Below are positions 35,769-44,905 of a DNA stretch of 64,000 nucleotides, piece after piece (the stretch's first letter is position 1; each line of letters begins with the position of its first letter). Position numbers and translations under genes: made by a program. The notes beneath the pieces were generated by a model. That model made no database searches, had not been told where the DNA came from, and saw nothing but the letters and a program-made list of their open reading frames with translations. The stretch comes from Mesorhizobium sp. M8A.F.Ca.ET.218.01.1.1 (GTDB lineage Bacteria; Pseudomonadota; Alphaproteobacteria; Rhizobiales; Rhizobiaceae). The stretch covers positions 558,001 to 622,000 of the forward strand of contig NZ_SRUZ01000003.1 of NCBI RefSeq assembly GCF_004791165.1, read 5' to 3'.

Positions 35769-35856
35769 GGAACAGTCCGCAAGCTTCCCCAGGGTGATTA
35801 GCAAAAGAGAGCTAAGAAACCCTTGAAACAACCCATGGCTTTGGAAGAGCTTGGGA

Positions 35857-36987
35857 CTAGTTTGCCAGCGCCGCGAAATACGCCTTCTCGATTTCGGCGG
35901 CCATGACGTCGGCGCCGAAGCGCGCCCTGAGCGTGGATTCATCGGGCATCAATTTGCGATAGGCGGCGAGGTCGCCCAGTGCCTGGCTCATCTTATCGGC
36001 GAGTTCGGCCGGATCCGGCCGGATCAGGGCGGGGGAGCCTGAACCGAAAATCTCCGGTATGCCGCCGACCGAGGTCGCAATCATTGGTCTTGCCGCGGCA
36101 AGTGCCTCCAGCACGGTATAGGGCATGGCCTCGGCACGCGAGGGAACGACGACGAGCGCCGCAAGGATAAAGGCCTCCCGGGCCGGCATAGGCGGCAGGA
36201 AGCGGACATTGCCTTCAAGCCCCAGGCGCTTCACCTGCTCGTGGTAGCGGGGCAGGTCGTCGCCATCGCCGACCATCACCGCACTCGGTGCACGGCCAAG
36301 CCGGGAAGCGACGGCGGCCAGCGCATCGATGAAGATATCTGGGCCCTTGAGGTCCCGCATCATGCCGATATAGAGGAAATCAGCCGCATCGGACCCGGCG
36401 GTCACCGTCTCGAATTCGGTGGCGCGAAGTCCATTGTAGACCAGCGTGTTCGGGATCGGCGGCTCGCCTACCTTCCTGCGATAGGTCCGCCGCTCGTAGT
36501 CGGAGACGAACAGCAGGCTGTCGGTGAAGCGCGCCATGAGATACTCGAGCGCGAAGAACAGCTTTCCGGTGGCTGTGTTCTCGTCATAGTGGAGAGAGCC
36601 GCCATGCGGCGAATAGAGGCGGGCTACGCGAGACCTTGATACCCGCAACAATGAGCCGAACAGACGGGCATAGACGCCACCCTTGGCGCCGTGCCCGTGC
36701 AGCACGTCCGGCCGCAATTCCTTGATGATCCTGTAGGTGCGCCGCGCCGAGGTCACGTCGCCCGGGCCGACATGGCGCTGCATTGGCGTGCGATGGATGC
36801 CGAGCGCCAGCGTGCCCTTCATCTGCTCGAACAGGCGCTCCTCGAGTTCGCCGCCGGTGGTGGAGTCGCAAACGATGCCGACCATGTGGCCGGCGGCGAC
36901 CTGCGCTTCCGTCAGGTCGCGCACGTGCCGGAAAATTCCTCCGACGGGTGAGCGAAAGCAGTGGACGATCCTGAGCTTGCCCGCCAC
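35857..36987 (-). CDS. Glycosyltransferase family 4 protein
   Basis: The 376-residue GT-B enzyme has IVHCFRSPVGGIFRHVRDLT at its N-terminus and the donor-binding C-terminal domain with ADFLYIGMMRDLKGPDIFID, FLPPMPAREAFILAALVVVP and SRAEAMPYTVLEALAAARPM, followed by IATSVGGIPEIF, which is the GT4 nucleotide-sugar site. It should add a sugar to the lipid-linked repeat unit at the inner face of the membrane. It is the only sugar-adding transferase beyond the primer in this cluster, suggesting a simple repeat or genes elsewhere. Confidence 0.9.
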   Translation of the reverse strand: MAGKLRIVHCFRSPVGGIFRHVRDLTEAQVAAGHMVGIVCDSTTGGELEERLFEQMKGTLALGIHRTPMQRHVGPGDVTSARRTYRIIKELRPDVLHGHGAKGGVYARLFGSLLRVSRSRVARLYSPHGGSLHYDENTATGKLFFALEYLMARFTDSLLFVSDYERRTYRRKVGEPPIPNTLVYNGLRATEFETVTAGSDAADFLYIGMMRDLKGPDIFIDALAAVASRLGRAPSAVMVGDGDDLPRYHEQVKRLGLEGNVRFLPPMPAREAFILAALVVVPSRAEAMPYTVLEALAAARPMIATSVGGIPEIFGSGSPALIRPDPAELADKMSQALGDLAAYRKLMPDESTLRARFGADVMAAEIEKAYFAALAN

Positions 36988-36998
36988 GAGGTGTCTGT

Positions 36999-37562
36999 TC
37001 AGAACAGGCGTTCGCGGACGTAGACGGTATCTCCCGGCAGCAGCGGATCGGAAGTGACCACGCGGCCGGTTATCACCTTGCCGTTGATGTCGCGGGTGAT
37101 GTCGACGCTCTCCTGGTTGGCACGTGGCGTGAAGCCGCCGGCGATGGCGATGGCCTTCTGCACAGTCAGGCCGGGCACATAGGAATACTGGCCGGCGGCG
37201 CCCACTTCGCCCATGACGAAGATCGGACGGTAACGATCGATCTCGACCGAGACATCGGGGTCGCGCAGATAGCCCTGCCGCAGTTTGTCGGCGATCTCCT
37301 TTTCCATCTGCTGCGCGGTGTGGCCACGTGCCGGAATGGCGCCGACCAGTGGGAAGGAGATGTAGCCGGACTGGTCGACGCTATAGCTATTGGTCAGGCC
37401 CTCCTGCTCGAACACGGTGACGCGAACACGGTCGCCGGCGCCGAGACGATACGGCTGGTCGAGGACCTCGTGAAAGGCGGCCGGCGTCGGCCGATAGCTG
37501 GAGCAGCCCGCGAGCATCGACACGGCAAGCAGTGCGCGAAAGAGGGAAGCAGTGCTTTTCAT
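36999..37562 (-). CDS. Polysaccharide export lipoprotein (Wza-like)
   Basis: The 187-residue outer-membrane export protein has a lipobox LAGC (cysteine near 20), then the poly-export domain PYRLGAGDRVRVTVFEQEGL and GYISFPLVGAIPARGHTAQQ, and an SLBB domain (IFVMGEVGAAGQYSYVPGLT, then VQKAIAIAGGFTPRA). It is short relative to E. coli Wza and lacks the C-terminal transmembrane helix domain, as in rhizobial ExoF-like forms. It is the first gene of the minus-strand exopolysaccharide operon, divergent from the Wzz-like gene. Confidence 0.92.
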   Translation of the reverse strand: MKSTASLFRALLAVSMLAGCSSYRPTPAAFHEVLDQPYRLGAGDRVRVTVFEQEGLTNSYSVDQSGYISFPLVGAIPARGHTAQQMEKEIADKLRQGYLRDPDVSVEIDRYRPIFVMGEVGAAGQYSYVPGLTVQKAIAIAGGFTPRANQESVDITRDINGKVITGRVVTSDPLLPGDTVYVRERLF

Positions 37563-37743
37563 GACCGGACAGGTACCTTCGACTGGCCGCTGCGGCGTCG
37601 CAGCAAACATCTGGGATCGGGTCCGTTATCATCCTGTTAGGGTTAATGGCCGGTAAAGGAGTGCGCCGATAGCCGTTCTTACGGGCAGGTTTTGCGATTT
37701 TATCGATTTTTTCGATCGCCCGCCAGTAAACCCTAATGGAAGC

Positions 37744-37759
37744 TTACCGTGATCTTAAC
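37744..37759. promoter_or_regulatory. Near-consensus CtrA-like site
   Basis: TTAC-N7-TTAAC at 37744-37759 differs by one base from the CtrA consensus TTAA-N7-TTAAC and lies 60 bases upstream of the Wzz-like gene in the 255-base divergent region. Such matches also arise by chance. Confidence 0.25.
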
Positions 37760-37817
37760 GGCTGAGTTACCATAGTTGTTTACGGTGCGTCCCGACCCAG
37801 TTTCGGAGTAGGGATGC

Positions 37818-40121
37818 ATGTCCGTTCAGTCCGCGGCCGCAGACGTCGACGTTGATCTCAGGCAGCTCTTCGCCAGCCTGGGGCGGAACTGGCTGCGGAT
37901 TCTGGTCTTCGTTCTCGTGGTGACGGGACTTGCCTTCGCGGCCGCGTCGTTCGCGACCCGACACTACAAGGCCCAGACGCAGGTGGAGATCGCCCCGCGA
38001 GAATCCGTCTATACGCGGCCCGCCAGCAGCAACCCGGACAGCGACAAGCCGATCCTCGATGAGCAGGGCGTTGCCACCCAGGTCCAGATAATTTCGTCCA
38101 ACGAAATCCTCAAGCAGGTCGCCCAGAAACTCGGCCTGTCGCGATTGTCTGAGTTCGACGAGACGATCAACATGTCGTCCCTGAGCCGTGTGCTGATCCT
38201 GCTTGGCCTGAAGAACGACCCGATGGATGTTCCGGCCGACGAACGCGTGCTGAAGAAAATGCGCGAGAAGCTCAACGTCTACGGCGTTGAAAAGACTCGC
38301 ATCATTGCCATCGAGTTCTCTTCGGAGGATCCGAAGCTTGCCGCCGCCATCCCGGATGCCATTGCCGCGGCTTATATTGCGGGGCAGGGCGCGGCCAAGA
38401 GCGAATCGAACACCGCCGCCGCGGACTTCCTGGCACCCGAGATCGCCGACCTGTCCAAGCAGGTCAGGGATGCCGAAGCCAAGGTCGCGGCTTACCGCGC
38501 CCAGTCGGACCTCCTGATGGGCGGTAACAATTCCACCTTGGCCACTCAGCAATTGGCCGAGTTGTCGACCGAGTTGTCGCGGGTGCGAGCCAACCGCGCC
38601 GCGGCCGAAGGCACGGCCGAGAGCGTGCGCAAGGCACTGCAAAATGGCGGATCGCTGGATTCACTGCCGGAAGTGCTGTCTTCCGATCTGATCCAGCGTT
38701 TGCGGGAACGGCAGGTCGAACTGCGCGCTAACATCGCCGATCTGTCGACGACGCTGCTCGACAATCATCCACGTATTCGCGCGGCCAAATCACAACTGGC
38801 CGATCTCGATGCGCAGATCCGCAGCGAAGCCCAGAAGATCATGAAGGGCCTGGCGATGCAGGCCGATGCCGCCAAGTCGCGCGAAAACCAACTCGTCGCC
38901 GACGTCAACACGCTCAAGGCTGCTTCGGCACAGGCCGGCGAACAGCAGGTCGGTCTCGACGCGCTGCAGCGCGATGCCGCCGCCAAGCGCCAGCAACTCG
39001 AACTTTACCTGACCAATTATCGCGAGGCGGCGTCGCGTCAGGATCGCAACTATGTTCCGGTCGACGCTCGCATCGCCTCGCCGGCCTCGGTCCCCTCCGA
39101 ACCGTACTTCCCCAAGGTCGGGCCGATCGTCGGCGCTGCCGCGGCGGCTTCCCTTCTGCTGGCGGCGGTGTTCACGCTGCTGCGGGAACTTTTCTCGGGC
39201 CGCGCCATGCGCCCGGCAAGCGGCGCGCGGCTTGAACCGATCGACGAGGTGGCAATGTCGCCAGCCGCTTATCAGGAGCCATCCAACCGCCTGGAGCCGG
39301 CGATCGCCGACGAATTCGCCAATCGCGCCTCCGAGGCATCACGGCCCGAAACGGTCGCGCAAACACCGGCGCAGCCGCAACCTGCCGCCGAGGTCGAGCC
39401 TGTCGCCAAAGCGGAGCCTGCCGCCGAGCCTGAATCCTTGGCGAAACCTGAACCCGTGGCCAAACCTGAACCTATGGCCGAGCCTGAACCCGTCGTGGAG
39501 GTTCGGCGACCGCGCTCCGTGCTCGGCGAGATCGACGTCGAGAAGGCCGCCGAGAAGCTGATCGCCAGCGGGGCGGCGCGCGCCATATTCGTTTCTCCCG
39601 AGGGCGACGAAGCGGCGGCGTCGGCGATCCTGGTGGCGCGCGAGGTTTCCGATGCCGGCCTGCGCGTCCTGCTGCTCGACCTCACGGCCTCGGGGGCTGC
39701 CTCGCGGCCGATGCTGGACAGCGGGCTTTTCCCCGGCATCACCAATCTGCTGGCGTCGCAGGCGCAGTTCAGCGACGTGATCCATGCCGACCTCTATTCC
39801 GACTGCCATGTCATCCCGGTGGGCACCGCCGATCCGGTGCGTGCCATGCGTGCCGCCGACCGGCTGCCGATCATCATGCAGTCGCTGACGACAGCCTATG
39901 ATCTGGTGGTGGTCGAGTGCGGGCCGGCCGATGCGCAAGGCATCAGCCGTCTGGGCGGGGAGGCCACCGAGGTGTTCCTGTCGATGCTGGAGGCCGACGA
40001 CGAGGTGACGCAGGCCGCGGTCAAGCTGATCGAGAGCGGCTATCCCGACCTGACGCTGGTGACGCCGCTCGGCCACGAGCCGCCAGGCAATCCGGTGCCA
40101 GGGCGGCGTTCAGCAGCCTGA
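37818..40121 (+). CDS. Exopolysaccharide chain-length protein (Wzz) fused to a degenerate BY-kinase-like domain
   Basis: The 767-residue protein has an N-terminal Wzz domain (membrane helix at about residues 24-44; second helix near 430-450), a long coiled-coil region between them, then a cytoplasmic linker with repeated Pro-Glu units (PEPVAKPEPMAEPEPVVE, about 545-562), and a C-terminal domain resembling tyrosine autokinases of the ExoP/Wzc type. In that domain the P-loop is FVSPEGDEAAASAIL, lacking the GK[ST] needed to bind ATP; RVLLLDLTAS stands for the Walker A' motif, and DLVVVECGP for Walker B. The role is probably structural control of polymer length. No tyrosine cluster is seen at the C-terminus. 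Confidence 0.88.
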   Translation: MSVQSAAADVDVDLRQLFASLGRNWLRILVFVLVVTGLAFAAASFATRHYKAQTQVEIAPRESVYTRPASSNPDSDKPILDEQGVATQVQIISSNEILKQVAQKLGLSRLSEFDETINMSSLSRVLILLGLKNDPMDVPADERVLKKMREKLNVYGVEKTRIIAIEFSSEDPKLAAAIPDAIAAAYIAGQGAAKSESNTAAADFLAPEIADLSKQVRDAEAKVAAYRAQSDLLMGGNNSTLATQQLAELSTELSRVRANRAAAEGTAESVRKALQNGGSLDSLPEVLSSDLIQRLRERQVELRANIADLSTTLLDNHPRIRAAKSQLADLDAQIRSEAQKIMKGLAMQADAAKSRENQLVADVNTLKAASAQAGEQQVGLDALQRDAAAKRQQLELYLTNYREAASRQDRNYVPVDARIASPASVPSEPYFPKVGPIVGAAAAASLLLAAVFTLLRELFSGRAMRPASGARLEPIDEVAMSPAAYQEPSNRLEPAIADEFANRASEASRPETVAQTPAQPQPAAEVEPVAKAEPAAEPESLAKPEPVAKPEPMAEPEPVVEVRRPRSVLGEIDVEKAAEKLIASGAARAIFVSPEGDEAAASAILVAREVSDAGLRVLLLDLTASGAASRPMLDSGLFPGITNLLASQAQFSDVIHADLYSDCHVIPVGTADPVRAMRAADRLPIIMQSLTTAYDLVVVECGPADAQGISRLGGEATEVFLSMLEADDEVTQAAVKLIESGYPDLTLVTPLGHEPPGNPVPGRRSAA

Positions 40122-40150
40122 AAGAGCCGCCGCTCAAAGGCACGCCTGGC

Positions 40151-40987
40151 CTATCCCAGTTCCAGCGTCGTCACGCCGAATATCCTGTTGGCGTCAAGCC
40201 TCGGCGGCGGGCCTTTGTACATGCGCGTGGTGGTGAAGGTCGGTGAGAAGCCTGCCGCCACCAGCGCCGCGATGAAGTCCACCTTGCTGGCCGGAACGTC
40301 GATGTGAAGGTCGCCTCCTTCGCAGGCGCCTGCCAGGTCTTCGAGCAATCCCAGTGCGGTCTGCATGTCGTCGGCGAAGAGCGGGCCGATCTTGAAGCCG
40401 CTGCGGCAGGATCGCGCTACCGCGTAGCCGGCCGTTCCCCGTGGCCCGATCGCTGCCACCGCGCGGTGCGGCGGCAGCAGCCATCGCTGCAGGAAAGAAT
40501 GGCGGGAGGCGGGAAAGCAGAGCGCGTCATATCTCATGATGTCGGGCACCAATTGCGCGGTCACCATGCGAGGCCGTTTGGCGCCGATGGTCAGGGCCGC
40601 AGGGCGCCCGCTGTAACGGATGGTCTCGTAGAGCGGCCTGAACCCTTTGCTCTCGTAGTTGGCTCGTTGCTCTTCGACGCCATCGAGCCCGATGGTGCGC
40701 CCGGCCAGCCTGTTCATGCCCGCGGTCCATGCCGCCTTGCCGTAACCCTTGCCGCGCATATCCGGCCGGCAGATGTAGAGACCGACGAAACCAAAATCGT
40801 GCCCATAGGCCACGGCCGAGATCCCGGCGACCATTTCGCCGCCGGCAAAGGCGCCGATGAAACCCATGGGATCCGCTGCCTGAAACATCGCCGCATCGTC
40901 AACGCCAGGGTTCCAGCCCTCCGCGGCCGCCCAGTCGATGAGGTCAGCCAATTCTCCCAGCGACAGCGGGCGGGTGATCGGTTTCAT
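40151..40987 (-). CDS. GNAT-family N-acetyltransferase with a second C-terminal acetyltransferase-like domain
   Basis: The 278-residue protein has a GNAT domain (residues 1-130: MVAGISAVAYGHDFGFVGLY, then ICRPDMRGKGYGKAAWTAGM with the acetyl-CoA loop RGKGYGKA) and a second part (150-278) of the YitH/Acetyltransf_18 type, with RPRMVTAQLVPDIMRYDALC and PRGTAGYAVARSCRSGFKIG. Substrate unknown. It starts 5 bases after the racemase stop and is the last gene of the polyamine-type ABC operon, so it may act on the imported compound. Confidence 0.82.
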   Translation of the reverse strand: MKPITRPLSLGELADLIDWAAAEGWNPGVDDAAMFQAADPMGFIGAFAGGEMVAGISAVAYGHDFGFVGLYICRPDMRGKGYGKAAWTAGMNRLAGRTIGLDGVEEQRANYESKGFRPLYETIRYSGRPAALTIGAKRPRMVTAQLVPDIMRYDALCFPASRHSFLQRWLLPPHRAVAAIGPRGTAGYAVARSCRSGFKIGPLFADDMQTALGLLEDLAGACEGGDLHIDVPASKVDFIAALVAAGFSPTFTTTRMYKGPPPRLDANRIFGVTTLELG

Positions 40988-40992
40988 GGTGC

Positions 40993-41745
40993 TTACTCGG
41001 CAGCGACTGCTCCTGGAGAGAACGATTTCAGCATACCACGATAGGGTTTGGCGAGCGGGGTCGCATAAGCACCGCGCTTCGATGTCGCGAGGCCAAGAGC
41101 CACCAGGGCCTCGGCTTGCTTCAAAGCGGCTCCGACGCCGTCAACGACAGGCAGACCGAACTCGCTCTGCAACCTGTGGGCAAGATCCGCCATGCCGGCG
41201 CAGCCAAGCACGATGGCCTCGGCGCGATCCTCCTCCACGGCCCGGGCGATCTCATCGCGCAGCTTGCCGACTGCCCCCGATGCCGGGTCCTCGAGTGCCA
41301 GCACCGGAATATCGGCGGCTCGCACGCGCGCCCGACCCGACATGCCATAGCGTTGCACCAACCCCTCGACAGGCACACGCGAGCGTTCGGTAGTGGTTAC
41401 GACAGTGAAGCGCTGGGCAATGAAGCAGGCCATGCTGAGTGCTGCCTCGCAAATGCCGATGACGGGAATGGCGGCCATGGCCCTGGCGGCATCAAGCCCG
41501 GTATCGTCGAAGCAGGCAATGATCGCGGCCTGCGCCCCGGCACGTTCGCCGGCGGCGATTTCCATTAGCAGGCCGGGCACCGCCAGTGCCTCGTCATAAT
41601 AACCTTCGATCGAGGCCGGCCCCATGGACGACGTGACGGCGACGATTTCGGTCCAGACACCGGCGACACTGCGCGCGGCGGCCGCGATCGTCTCGGTCAT
41701 GCTCGCCGTCGTGTTGGGATTTACCACCAGTATCCGCACGATCAC
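40993..41745 (-). CDS. Aspartate/glutamate/hydantoin racemase family protein
   Basis: The 250-residue protein has the two-cysteine racemase layout: ILVVNPNTTASMTETIAAAA at its start, first cysteine in AAIIACFDDTGLDAARA and second in AIVLGCAGMADLAHRL. This arrangement is typical of hydantoin racemase-like members. It should invert a chiral amino-acid-like centre of an unknown substrate. Its GTG start overlaps the stop of the upstream permease gene, so it is translationally coupled to the ABC importer. Confidence 0.87.
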   Translation of the reverse strand: MIVRILVVNPNTTASMTETIAAAARSVAGVWTEIVAVTSSMGPASIEGYYDEALAVPGLLMEIAAGERAGAQAAIIACFDDTGLDAARAMAAIPVIGICEAALSMACFIAQRFTVVTTTERSRVPVEGLVQRYGMSGRARVRAADIPVLALEDPASGAVGKLRDEIARAVEEDRAEAIVLGCAGMADLAHRLQSEFGLPVVDGVGAALKQAEALVALGLATSKRGAYATPLAKPYRGMLKSFSPGAVAAE

Positions 41746-42560
41746 GCCCTGGTCCGGCGGCGGCCGACATAGAGGATGGCGCCTAACGTTGCGACGATCA
41801 CCAGGAAGGAAAACACGGTGGTCACCGTGCCCAGCGCGTAGAGCACCGGCGTGGTGACATTGGTGGTCATGCCGTAGATCTCGAGTGGCAGTGTGTTGAA
41901 GGTTCCCGAGGTCATCAGTGTGCGGGCGAACTCATCGTAGGACAGCGTGAAGCCGAACAGGCCTACGCCGATCAGGCTTGGCGCGATCATCGGCAGCACG
42001 ACATGGGCGAAGGTCTGCCAGGACGAGGCGCCAAGGTCGCGAGCGGCTTCCTCATAGGCAGGCGAGAAGCGGTTGAAGACGGCGAACATGATGAGCACGC
42101 CGAACGGCAAGGTCCAGGTCAAATGCGCGCCGAAGGCTGACGTATACCAGGCTGGTCGGAAGCCGATCTGCTGAAAGACGACGCCGATGCCCAGCGAAAT
42201 GATGATCGAGGGTACCACAAGGCTGGCGACCGCCAGGTAGAACAAAGCGGTGGCGCCGCGAAATTTCTGGCGGAAGGCCAGCCCGGCCAGCAGCGAGACG
42301 ACGACAGTGACGATCATCACCATAAGGCCGAGAACCAGCGAGCGCTTGAAGCTGCCGCCGAAATCGCCGACCGCCTGACGCTCGAACAGATTGGCGAACC
42401 AGTGCAGTGATACGCCGTTGAGCGGAAAGGTGAGGCCGCCGGTCGCGCCCTGGAAGGAGAGAATCAGGATCGCCGACAGCGGGCCGTAGAGGAACAGCAC
42501 GAACAGCGCGAAGAACACCGCCAGCGCGTAGAATTCAAGAGTGCGTTTTTCGTGGTTCAC
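41742..42560 (-). CDS. ABC transporter permease (PotC-like)
   Basis: The 272-residue inner-membrane permease has six predicted helices and the coupling loop EEAARDLGASSWQTFAHVVLP. It matches PotC-type permeases of the polyamine/opine/thiamine importer family. It starts 1 base after the partner permease and overlaps the racemase gene. Confidence 0.9.
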   Translation of the reverse strand: MNHEKRTLEFYALAVFFALFVLFLYGPLSAILILSFQGATGGLTFPLNGVSLHWFANLFERQAVGDFGGSFKRSLVLGLMVMIVTVVVSLLAGLAFRQKFRGATALFYLAVASLVVPSIIISLGIGVVFQQIGFRPAWYTSAFGAHLTWTLPFGVLIMFAVFNRFSPAYEEAARDLGASSWQTFAHVVLPMIAPSLIGVGLFGFTLSYDEFARTLMTSGTFNTLPLEIYGMTTNVTTPVLYALGTVTTVFSFLVIVATLGAILYVGRRRTRA

Positions 42561-42561
42561 G

Positions 42562-43473
42562 TCACAGTTCCCTGCGGATGTCGACGATGCGCAGGATGCC
42601 GGCGACCATCAAGAGCACCAGCACCAGCAGCACCACGGCGTTGGCGGCGGCGGCTGGATATTGCAGCAGCGACATCTGGTTCTTCATCATCAGCGCGACG
42701 GATGCGCTCTGGCCGCCCGACATCACCTGCACGGTGGAGAAATCGGCCATTGCCAGGGTGACGACGAAGATGGTGCCGATCGCCATGCCGGGTTTGGCCA
42801 GCGGGATGATGACGTTCCACAGCACTTGCCAGCCCGAAGCGCCGGCATCGCGCGCGGCCTCGACCAGCGAACGGTCGATGCGCATCAGCGTGTTGAAGAT
42901 CGGCGTCACCATGAACAGCGTGTAGAGGTGGACCATGGCCAGCACGACCGCGAATTCCGAATAGAGCAGCCATTCGATGGGCTTCGGCACCAGCCCGAGA
43001 TGCACGAGCGTCGAGTTGATCAGCCCGTTGCGGCCGAGCACTGGTATCCACGAGATCATGCGAATGATGTTCGAGGTCAGGAACGGCACCGTGCAGACCA
43101 GGAACAGCACCATCTGCATGGCGGTCGTTCGAATGTGGAAGGCGAGGAAATAAGCGACCCAGAAGCCGATGAACAGGGTCAGCCCCCAGACGATGAATGC
43201 GAATTTGATGGTGTTGAGATAGGTTTTCCAGGTGACCCCGGAGCCGAGAACGTCGGAATAATTGGTGGTGAGAAAGTCCGGGTACATTGTGGCGAAGTCG
43301 TAGTCCCAGAACGACACGACGACGATCATGATGATGGGCAGCAGCAAGAACGCGCCGAGGATCAGCGCCAGAGGTGCCGACTGCAGATAGGGCGCGACGG
43401 CGCCGATGGAGAACCGGCGTCGTCGGGCTGGTTTCGCGGCGGCGATTGCGGGGCGTTCGAGCGCGACTGTCAT
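42562..43473 (-). CDS. ABC transporter permease (PotB-like)
   Basis: The 303-residue permease has six predicted helices and the coupling loop LVEAARDAGASGWQVLWNVI. The PotB-like half pairs with the next gene. Tandem TTG-ATG codons at 43476-43471 follow; the ATG at 43473 is taken as the start. About 86 bases separate it from the binding-protein gene; a GGAGAAGGGGTAGAGGAGG-like purine run in that gap is not a gene. Confidence 0.9.
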   Translation of the reverse strand: MTVALERPAIAAAKPARRRRFSIGAVAPYLQSAPLALILGAFLLLPIIMIVVVSFWDYDFATMYPDFLTTNYSDVLGSGVTWKTYLNTIKFAFIVWGLTLFIGFWVAYFLAFHIRTTAMQMVLFLVCTVPFLTSNIIRMISWIPVLGRNGLINSTLVHLGLVPKPIEWLLYSEFAVVLAMVHLYTLFMVTPIFNTLMRIDRSLVEAARDAGASGWQVLWNVIIPLAKPGMAIGTIFVVTLAMADFSTVQVMSGGQSASVALMMKNQMSLLQYPAAAANAVVLLVLVLLMVAGILRIVDIRREL

Positions 43474-43559
43474 CAATGCTCTCGGGTTTGGCGATACGGC
43501 CGGGCCGCGTTCCCCTTCTCCAGCCAGGGAGAAGGGGTAGAGGAGGGCGCTTGTTCCCT

Positions 43560-44849
43560 TTACGCCGCGATGAACTCGTTCCAGCGCTTCACCATGTAGC
43601 GATCCTCGTCCATGACCGAGTTCCAGCAGGCGACCTTGCCCATGCGCTCTTCGAAGGAGCCGCCGTCACGCACGGCGCCGGCCTTTTCCATGACGGTGCC
43701 GTCGGGCGCCTTGATCTCGCCCTTGGCCGGCTTGCCTTCGATCCAGTAGCCCCACTCGTCCTCGGACATGAACTTCTTGGCCGAGACCATGTTGGCCGAG
43801 TAGTAGCCCTGGCGGTTGAGATAGCCGCCGACCCAGCCGGACGTGTACCAGTTGATGTATTCATAGGCGGCGTCGAGCTCGGCGCCCTTGAGATGGGCGG
43901 CGAGGCCAAGGCCGCCGCCCCATGAGCGGTAGCCTTCCTTGAGCGGCTGGAAGCGGCAGGGAATGCCCTTGGAGCGCACGGCGGCCACCGCCGGCGACCA
44001 CATGGATTGGATCACCACCTCGCCCGACGCCATCAGATTGACGCTCTCGTCGAAGGATTTCCAGAAGGCGCGGAACTGGCCGGCTTGCTTGGCCTTGATC
44101 AGGAAGTCGATCGTCTTGTCGATCTCGTCCTTGGTCATGTTACCCTTGTCGGCATATTTGATGTTGCCGGTAGCTTCCATGATCATCGCAGCGTCCATGA
44201 TGCCGATGGACGGGATGTTGAGGATCGCGGTCTTGCCCTTGAAGGCCGGGTCCATGATGTCGGCCCAGGTGGTGATGTCGCGGCCAACGAGGTCGGGGCG
44301 GATGCCCAGCGTGTCGGCGTTGTAGATGGTCGGCACCATGGTGAACCAGTTGGTCGGTGCCTTGGCGAAGGTCTTGCTGTCTTGCGCCTCGACGAAGCCG
44401 ACCGTGTGCGGCGCCGTGCCTTGGGCAATGACGCTGTCGGGCGTCAGCTTGCCGGTCTTGAACAGCGGCACCAGTTCGTCGTAATATTTCAGCTTGCTGA
44501 CATCCATCGGCTGCAGCACGCCGCTCGGGAACACCTTCTTGCAGATCCAGTATTCGATGTCGGCGATGTCGTAGCTGTCGGGCTGGGTCACGGCGCGCTG
44601 GGCGGCGGCATCGGAATCGGTCGCGGTCATCTCCAGCGTGATGCCGAGATCGGCCTTGCACTTGTCGGCGATGGCATTGAGGTTCGACACGCCGGTACCG
44701 AACTGGCGTAGCGTGATGTTGGACTGCGCCCAGATGGTCGGAAAGCCTGTGATGACGCCGGAACCGGCGGCGAAGCCGACGGCAGCAGCCCCCGTCTTCA
44801 GCAGCGAGCGGCGCGAAATTCCCGGTTTTGTTTCAGTCGTCTTTGTCAT
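43560..44849 (-). CDS. ABC transporter substrate-binding protein (SBP_bac_8/PotD-like), Tat-exported
   Basis: The 429-residue periplasmic protein has a twin-arginine signal (GISRRSLLKTGAAAVGFAAG, cleavage after IWA). The mature part is of the spermidine/putrescine binding type: DSYDIADIEYWICKKVFPSG near residue 105, and EYINWYTSGWVGGYLNRQGY near the C-terminus. The ligand cannot be read from sequence; the linked racemase points to a chiral amino-acid derivative. The ATG at 44849 is 7 bases after GGGGA; a second ATG at 44855 is too close. Confidence 0.9.
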   Translation of the reverse strand: MTKTTETKPGISRRSLLKTGAAAVGFAAGSGVITGFPTIWAQSNITLRQFGTGVSNLNAIADKCKADLGITLEMTATDSDAAAQRAVTQPDSYDIADIEYWICKKVFPSGVLQPMDVSKLKYYDELVPLFKTGKLTPDSVIAQGTAPHTVGFVEAQDSKTFAKAPTNWFTMVPTIYNADTLGIRPDLVGRDITTWADIMDPAFKGKTAILNIPSIGIMDAAMIMEATGNIKYADKGNMTKDEIDKTIDFLIKAKQAGQFRAFWKSFDESVNLMASGEVVIQSMWSPAVAAVRSKGIPCRFQPLKEGYRSWGGGLGLAAHLKGAELDAAYEYINWYTSGWVGGYLNRQGYYSANMVSAKKFMSEDEWGYWIEGKPAKGEIKAPDGTVMEKAGAVRDGGSFEERMGKVACWNSVMDEDRYMVKRWNEFIAA

Positions 44850-44905
44850 GTTCATTCCCCTGTCTTGTTTTGGTTTGGTCATTGAGTGTTGAATGAAGGC
44901 GGTCA

